Below are positions 59,229 to 64,000 of a DNA stretch of 64,000 nucleotides, piece after piece. Made by a program: the position numbers and the translations under genes. The notes below the pieces were generated by a model. It was not told the DNA's origin. It saw only the letters and a program-made list of their open reading frames with translations, and searched no databases. The DNA is taken from positions 1-64,000 of the IMG/VR virus record IMGVR_UViG_3300010297_000002; one strand, 5' to 3'. Each line of letters opens with the position of its first letter. The stretch's first letter is position 1. This stretch comes from a virus.

Positions 59229-59633
59229 ATGGCTAGACTGGTTACAAGAAAAGATTTAGATAATTTGGTTACAGGAGTAGCCGGTCCAGTTACTGCCCAG
59301 TCAGCGGTAACTAAAGGTCAGGTTCTTCGATTAGACACAGCGGGTGAAGCTAGACCTGCCAATAACTTGGTATCCGATTCCATTGGTAGAATCTTAGGTC
59401 TGGCTACTAAAGACGCTGGTGCTGGATTCCCCGTTGAGTATCAGTACATTGGTCCTTTTCAAATGCCTGTTGACCAAGGATGGGCTTACGGCCAGGATTT
59501 GTATTGGGACGCTTCCGGAAATCTTACCGCGACTCCACCTACTCCAGTTTTAGGGGAATTCATTCAGATTGCTGGGTTTGCTTTGAGCTCGGATACTATT
59601 TTCCTTGTTCAGGTTCCTGGTTACCCTTTCTAA
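59229..59633 (+). CDS. Head decoration-like small protein
   Basis: 134 residues, with AAGAGG before the ATG. Features include KGQVLRLDTAGEARPAN and IGRILGLATKDAGAGFPVE. These resemble the phage capsid decoration family that has G-x-V-x-x-L...A and G-R-V-L-G-I-A motifs (DUF2190-like). In that family the protein binds the capsid surface and stabilises it. It ends before a strong terminator. Placement away from the head genes is unusual but seen in some phages. Confidence 0.55.
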   Translation: MARLVTRKDLDNLVTGVAGPVTAQSAVTKGQVLRLDTAGEARPANNLVSDSIGRILGLATKDAGAGFPVEYQYIGPFQMPVDQGWAYGQDLYWDASGNLTATPPTPVLGEFIQIAGFALSSDTIFLVQVPGYPF

Positions 59634-59654
59634 TCAATTAGATTTAAAAGATTT

Positions 59655-59693
59655 AGAGGTTCGTTCAAAAAAAATGAACGAACCTCTTTTATT
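59655..59693 (+). terminator. Strong intrinsic terminator
   Basis: AGAGGTTCGTTCA (59655-59667) is perfectly complementary to TGAACGAACCTCT (59675-59687) around a run of seven A residues, and is followed by TTTTATTTG. It ends the small virion-protein unit. Confidence 0.9.
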
Positions 59694-59720
59694 TGTATTG
59701 AGGTCATCATAGTATGACTC

Positions 59721-61946
59721 ATGGCAAATTATTTTTACTTCAAAACCGGGGATATAGTTTACAACAATGTGAACTATTACATTCTCAATGGTCGGGACGC
59801 TATTACGGGAGAACCTTGCGTTCTTAAGGGTCGGTTTCACGATGTTCAGTTAGGAGACACCTTCTGGGTATCCGCCTCTCAAGAGAAGCCGTCAACTTTC
59901 TCCAAGACTAAAGGTAAGACTGTATTCTCCGCCAAGGATTATCACCCGCTGTTCCCGTCGGATTTATCTGCCGAGCCCAGGCTTGTAGGCGACTTCTGTG
60001 AGCAATACATAGAGTCTGAGGCTCTTAAGCCTGCTTTTAAGGCCGTGGTTAAAGCTCAGGGAACAGATTTCATTAACGATGCTTCTATGCTTCGAAATCT
60101 AGGGTTTACTCCTCCTAAGAGCGTTTCGAAGAAGAAGTTAGATTCCCTGATCTCGGTTATGGTGGGAAAGTATGTGCCCTCCTTAGCCTATTCCCTTCTG
60201 TTTAAGTTCAGAATCTCTCGGAAGAGGATTATGTTGATTCTGGATAGGTTTGAAGAGAGGGCCTTGAAAGAGATTTATGAGAAGCCTTATCTTTTGACTA
60301 TTCTCGGAGGGGTTTCAATTACTAAAACCGAGGAGTTCATCTCCACTAACAATCTTCCAGAAGATCGTGAGATGAAGATAGATGCTGAGGTTATTCATAT
60401 CGCTGATAATCTTACTCGTAAAGATGGTCATATGTACGCTTCGTTATCTGAAGCTTTGATGTACCTCAGTACGCAGTATGGAGAAGATCGTAAAAGTTCC
60501 ATGACGAGGATGCAGCGATTAGAGAATGAGAAACTTCTGTACTACGATCCGAAGAGGGAGATCTACTCTTCTTACTACAATTATGTTATTGAGGAAGAGA
60601 TCTTCAAGTACATCTCTTATAAGTTGAAGAATCCTAAGGAGTTTCCTGAGCTGGAAGATGAAGAGTTTTTCAGGAAAGATTTCAAGAGGAACAAGATATT
60701 CGAGCTTACTGACAATCAGTTCTCGGTAATTGAAGCTCTGAGGAAGAATGATCTTCTAGTCATTTCTGGCCGAGCAGGCTCAGGAAAGTCTACAGTAGTA
60801 TCAGCCCTGGTGGAGTATCTTAAGGAAGTTAGGAAGTCTTTTGTTCTTCTTTCGACAACTGGAAGAGCGGCTAAGGTTTTGAAATCAAAGACTTCCCACG
60901 AGGTTAAGACTATTCATTCTCATTTGAAGTTCGACGGGTTGAACTTTGGAATGGGCAAGAAGCACAAGTTAACCGAAGATGTGATTATCATGGATGAGGC
61001 TAGTATGTGTGATTCTTCCCTGGCACATGCTTTGATCTGTGCTATGAAGGCCGGAGCTAAGTTGGTTCTGGTGGGAGATACTCAACAACTACCTCCAGTA
61101 GGCCCAGGAGGCCTTCTCAATATTTTGAACTCCCATAAGGACGTTCCTCGTTTAGAGCTGACCAGAGTCTTTCGTCAAGGGTCCAACTCAGACATTCTTT
61201 CACAGTCTGAAGGTGTGATTGTGGGGACCGGGTTCGATGAGGTTCCAGGGTCGAGTAATTTTAAAGTTTTGAAGAATCTGAGTAATGATCAGGTTCAGGG
61301 AGTCGCTCTTCAATTCGTAATAGACTGTACGAAGGCGAATAAGTCTTTTGTGGTGCTTTCTCCTAGTCGTAAAGGTCCTAAGGGTGTGGTCAACTTAAAT
61401 AACCACATTCAACGTTGTATTAATCCGAGAGCCCAAGACACCAATGCGGTTTGTTTTCGAAATGGGAACTACACCTTCTTTGAGGGAGACCGTGTGATGT
61501 TCACAAGGAATAACTGGGTGAGTAAACCACCCGTCTGTAATGGGGATATTGGGAAGATCGATAGGATCTCAGCGGATAAGGTCTTTATACTGATGGATGG
61601 GGACACCGTGAAGTACTCCTGGGCTGAGGCAGAAGCTTCCCTGGAGTTGGCGTATGCTATGACGGTCCATAAATCACAGGGATCAGAGTACGATTGCGTT
61701 TTGTTCGTGGTTGATGAGATCATGGAGCGAATGCTGACCCGGAATTTAATTTATACTGGGTTCACTCGAGCTAAAGCCAAATTGGTAGTCTCAACCAGTA
61801 CAGACTTCATGAACAAAAGCAGCAATTTAATTTCGGAAAATGACAATAGAAGTAAAAATAGTTGGTTGGATGTCTTTCTTTCAGATTTCGATCTTAGTAA
61901 AGTTAAATCCAGCGGAAAATTTAAAAAGATTAAGAAGTTCTTTTAG
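59721..61946 (+). CDS. RecD2/Dda-like superfamily 1 helicase
   Basis: 741 residues. Walker A is GRAGSGKST at about 349-357, motif II is IIMDEAS near 422-428, motif III is GDTQQLPPVG near 452-461, and the C-terminal motifs include TVHKSQGSEYD (near 648) and NLIYTGFTRAK. This is the layout of RecD2, TraI and T4 Dda helicases, which move 5' to 3' on single strands and work in replication restart or repair. The N-terminal 330 residues include a helical region with RKRIMLILDRFEERAL, as in RecD2. No Shine-Dalgarno is visible before the ATG. Confidence 0.87.
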   Translation: MANYFYFKTGDIVYNNVNYYILNGRDAITGEPCVLKGRFHDVQLGDTFWVSASQEKPSTFSKTKGKTVFSAKDYHPLFPSDLSAEPRLVGDFCEQYIESEALKPAFKAVVKAQGTDFINDASMLRNLGFTPPKSVSKKKLDSLISVMVGKYVPSLAYSLLFKFRISRKRIMLILDRFEERALKEIYEKPYLLTILGGVSITKTEEFISTNNLPEDREMKIDAEVIHIADNLTRKDGHMYASLSEALMYLSTQYGEDRKSSMTRMQRLENEKLLYYDPKREIYSSYYNYVIEEEIFKYISYKLKNPKEFPELEDEEFFRKDFKRNKIFELTDNQFSVIEALRKNDLLVISGRAGSGKSTVVSALVEYLKEVRKSFVLLSTTGRAAKVLKSKTSHEVKTIHSHLKFDGLNFGMGKKHKLTEDVIIMDEASMCDSSLAHALICAMKAGAKLVLVGDTQQLPPVGPGGLLNILNSHKDVPRLELTRVFRQGSNSDILSQSEGVIVGTGFDEVPGSSNFKVLKNLSNDQVQGVALQFVIDCTKANKSFVVLSPSRKGPKGVVNLNNHIQRCINPRAQDTNAVCFRNGNYTFFEGDRVMFTRNNWVSKPPVCNGDIGKIDRISADKVFILMDGDTVKYSWAEAEASLELAYAMTVHKSQGSEYDCVLFVVDEIMERMLTRNLIYTGFTRAKAKLVVSTSTDFMNKSSNLISENDNRSKNSWLDVFLSDFDLSKVKSSGKFKKIKKFF

Positions 61947-61954
61947 GAGAGATT

Positions 61955-62311
61955 ATGGCCGCAAAGAAAGAAGAAACCAAGACAAAAAAGACCAAGACTA
62001 AAAAAGAGGAAACGCCGGTGTTCGATCCCTCCAAGATCGATGAGTTGTGTCAAACAAAGTCGATTGCGATTTCGACCAAGCTACGCTTCGGATTTAACGA
62101 GGAGCTCTTTTTATCAGAGACTGTGGAGCTGGTCGCGGACTTGCCCGAGCTAGAGATGAGGAAGCTTAAGGCTTATAAGTTTAATCAACTTCAGATGGAT
62201 ATTCTGAAGTCGGCTCATATCTCAGGCCTACTCACAGTTGAAGACTACCAGAACAGAAGAACGAAGTTGGAGCAGGTGGCTCAGCTTTTCAACACGGATA
62301 AGAAAGAATAA
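61955..62311 (+). CDS. Small unknown helical protein
   Basis: 118 residues; AGGAGAG lies before the ATG. The first 25 residues are almost all Lys, Thr and Glu (AAKKEETKTKKTKTKK), a basic tail that could touch DNA. The rest is helical (LPELEMRKLKAYKFNQLQMD). Its stop overlaps the next ATG by one base. Not recognised. Confidence 0.62.
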   Translation: MAAKKEETKTKKTKTKKEETPVFDPSKIDELCQTKSIAISTKLRFGFNEELFLSETVELVADLPELEMRKLKAYKFNQLQMDILKSAHISGLLTVEDYQNRRTKLEQVAQLFNTDKKE

Positions 62312-63072
62312 TGAATATCCCCATCAAAGATCAAATAGATGCCCTTAAGGACCTTGATGTCCTTAACATGGACCCTGAGGACATCGAGAAGGCCCTGGAG
62401 TTCCTAGACCCCGTCTACATAACTCTGAAGCATTTGTTAAGCAGGTTTAACCTCGCTGCGGTCTCCAGCCTTCTTTCAGATATGGAATCTCTGGTGGAGC
62501 AGTTGGAGGATATTCGGGAGTGGCAGTCAGTGCTTGAGCACTATGACGATAAGATCGCTTTCATCAATGCTCACTTGAATAATCTTAAAATTAAACTCGA
62601 TGATGAGATCGAGAATAAGAAGTTAGAAACAATGTTTGAGATCAGTGACGCTACTTCTGGAATGAAGCAGGCGGATCTTAGAAAGTTTGCATTATATCGG
62701 TGTAAAGATTTGGTAGCCAGGATGCGTGAAGTCGAGAAGCAGCTTATGGTTTGGGATTCCATGAAGCAGCAGTTTCGAAAGAAGGCGACTGACTTAAAAA
62801 ATCATGTAACCACGATTAAATCTTTAATCCACTCGCATGAACTGAGACCGGAGATTTTCTACAATCGAAAGGCCAGGGAAACGCAGAGTAAAGAAGCAGC
62901 TTCCCAGGGTATAGATCGAGTGGTAGGAAAATACTTGATTGATAACTCAGGTGATGTTACAAATAAAGAAATTAAATCGGAAAAGGAGGGAGTCCAACCC
63001 ACAGAAGATAATGATAATCAAAAAACGGCTTTAGACGTTTTCGACCAGTTTGAAAAAAATCCCAAAAGTTAA
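62311..63072 (+). CDS. Unknown coiled-coil protein
   Basis: 253 residues. Start shares a base with the previous stop (TAATG). Residues 40-105 and 130-185 are strong helices with heptad spacing (LLSDMESLVEQLEDIREW, KQLMVWDSMKQQFRKKATDL). The last 60 residues are polar. It lies between the RecD2-like helicase and the probable SSB gene, so a replication accessory role is plausible but not shown. Confidence 0.62.
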   Translation: MNIPIKDQIDALKDLDVLNMDPEDIEKALEFLDPVYITLKHLLSRFNLAAVSSLLSDMESLVEQLEDIREWQSVLEHYDDKIAFINAHLNNLKIKLDDEIENKKLETMFEISDATSGMKQADLRKFALYRCKDLVARMREVEKQLMVWDSMKQQFRKKATDLKNHVTTIKSLIHSHELRPEIFYNRKARETQSKEAASQGIDRVVGKYLIDNSGDVTNKEIKSEKEGVQPTEDNDNQKTALDVFDQFEKNPKS

Positions 63073-63111
63073 TCGGCGAAATGCCAAAAGAGACAAATTA
63101 GGAGACTTGAG

Positions 63112-64000
63112 ATGAATGTTGATTTCGAAACCGTTCCATTAACTATGGACTCTACTAGTAAGAGGCTACCTACTTATAAGTTTAAGCAAGGTGAGCCCTC
63201 AAGAATTTATGTTTTCCCTGCGTTTTCAACCAGGGTTGTTCGAACACACTACCTGAAGGGTATGGGCGTGTTCAGGTGCTTATCACAAGATAGTGCCGCC
63301 GTTTGTTGCCAACACTTAGCAACAGACCAGGGTGCTTCCCAGAAGCGGAAGTTCGCTCTAATCTATCTTCGCTATTTCACGGATTCCTCCGGAAATCCCG
63401 TTACAGGTCAAGCTATTGATGAGAAGAACGTGTACTTCTGGTTGGCCCCACCCACAAAGCGTAATGATCTCGTTATGGAGGCTCAACGTTTTGGAGATAT
63501 CGGAGCCCAGGATTTCCTTATCCAACCAATGGACCCAAACAACAGAACCGTTAAGATTCAATCTTTCGGTGCTAACTCTGCGATTGTAGCCGATCCGGCT
63601 TATGCTGATGCTTTCCAGAAGGCATATCAGCGGGCTGAGGAAATGTACAATCAGATGGGTGAGAGAGCAGTTATTAATTACACAGAAGTTGACATCATGC
63701 AAAGATTTCAGAAGCTGGGTATCCTGCAGGGCGGTGTTCCTGCTAGTAACACTTTCGAACCTCAAGCTGCGGCTCAGCCAGCACAACAGGCGGCTGGATT
63801 TCCAGCTCCCGCAGCCCCCGCGTATCAGCAGCAGGCTATGCCTCAGGCACCAGCAGCTCCGGTTCAGCCAGTTCAGCAGGCCGCTCCAGCCCCACAGGTT
63901 GCAGCACCCCAGCCCGCCGCTCCGGCTCCAACTCCAGCAGCTCCGGCTCCAATGCCAGCAGCTACTCAAGCGGCAGCTCCCGCTCCAGAACCTCCACAGC
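63112..64000 (+). CDS. Probable single-stranded DNA-binding protein (3' truncated)
   Basis: The ATG at 63112 has TAGGAG upstream. About 296 residues are visible before the window end. The core (KRLPTYKFKQGEPSRIYVFP, then VRTHYLKGMGVFRC) has the OB-fold-like start common in phage SSBs. Cysteines at VFRCLSQDS and AVCCQH may bind zinc, as in T4 gp32. From about residue 215 it is almost all Ala, Pro and Gln, a disordered tail; the end beyond the window may be acidic. Its neighbours are replication genes. The SSB call rests on pattern and context. Confidence 0.6.
   Translation, partial: MNVDFETVPLTMDSTSKRLPTYKFKQGEPSRIYVFPAFSTRVVRTHYLKGMGVFRCLSQDSAAVCCQHLATDQGASQKRKFALIYLRYFTDSSGNPVTGQAIDEKNVYFWLAPPTKRNDLVMEAQRFGDIGAQDFLIQPMDPNNRTVKIQSFGANSAIVADPAYADAFQKAYQRAEEMYNQMGERAVINYTEVDIMQRFQKLGILQGGVPASNTFEPQAAAQPAQQAAGFPAPAAPAYQQQAMPQAPAAPVQPVQQAAPAPQVAAPQPAAPAPTPAAPAPMPAATQAAAPAPEPPQ

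Noticed and set aside
63358-63969. 203-residue minus-strand frame at the window end
   Set aside because: It is the complement of the Ala/Pro/Gln-rich SSB-like gene; its Trp/Ser/Leu-rich composition is what reversed low-complexity codons give.
1-64000. CRISPR arrays, insertion sequences, integrase or att sites
   Set aside because: No regularly spaced repeats, transposase or integrase motifs, or attachment-site-like repeats were found on reading.

Overview
The window is one stretch of a large tailed-phage genome with a contractile, myovirus-type tail. It carries baseplate hub, spike and wedge genes, several tail fibres, a nearly complete phage replisome and a tRNA cluster. Genes are packed tightly, mostly on the + strand, with frequent ATGA and TAATG overlaps, clear Shine-Dalgarno sites and sigma70-like promoters. 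These fit a Gram-negative or similar bacterial host that I cannot name. No integrase, insertion sequence or CRISPR array was seen. Both ends of the window cut through genes.

1-13.2 kb is the baseplate module: a gpD/gp27-like hub (5' truncated), an OB-fold spike protein, three unassigned structural proteins, a 1740-residue gpJ-like wedge protein and a further wedge candidate. 13.2-23 kb is the host-recognition module. It holds two small inverted genes, a fibre with an intramolecular-chaperone (Peptidase_G2) C terminus, a fibre ending in kelch-like repeats, another fibre, and a 2OG-Fe(II) oxygenase.

23-32 kb is replication: an SNF2-type helicase, a possible helicase loader, a DnaB-like helicase, a stand-alone CHC2 primase zinc finger, an unknown gene, and a family A DNA polymerase with a cysteine-rich insertion and an extra C-terminal nuclease-like domain. 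32-42 kb is filled by one gene for a roughly 3230-residue helical protein of unknown role. 42-47.4 kb has three unknown genes and a MoxR ATPase paired with an HEXXH-VWA protein.

47.36-47.97 kb is the most striking part. A sigma70-like promoter with a palindrome in its spacer leads into a 26-codon reading frame. Ten consecutive codons of that frame encode only Ser and Asp. Next come mutually exclusive RNA hairpins ending in an intrinsic terminator, and then five tRNA genes: one Asp and four Ser. The four Ser tRNAs together read all six Ser codons. Every one of the five tRNAs has its codon in the leader run. This has the architecture of a trp/his-style leader-peptide attenuator, but it controls a phage tRNA operon; I know of no described example. 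Two of the Ser tRNAs also have abnormal T-loops, one with a compensatory change in the D-loop.

48-54 kb carries a very long coiled-coil fibre, a small virion-like protein and a holin-like protein. 54-55.1 kb may be lysis genes. 55-58.8 kb holds clamp-loader delta-prime and delta homologues and unknown proteins. 58.8-59.6 kb has two small beta-rich virion or decoration-type proteins. 59.7-64 kb has a RecD2/Dda-like helicase, two unknown helical proteins and a probable single-stranded DNA-binding protein (3' truncated).
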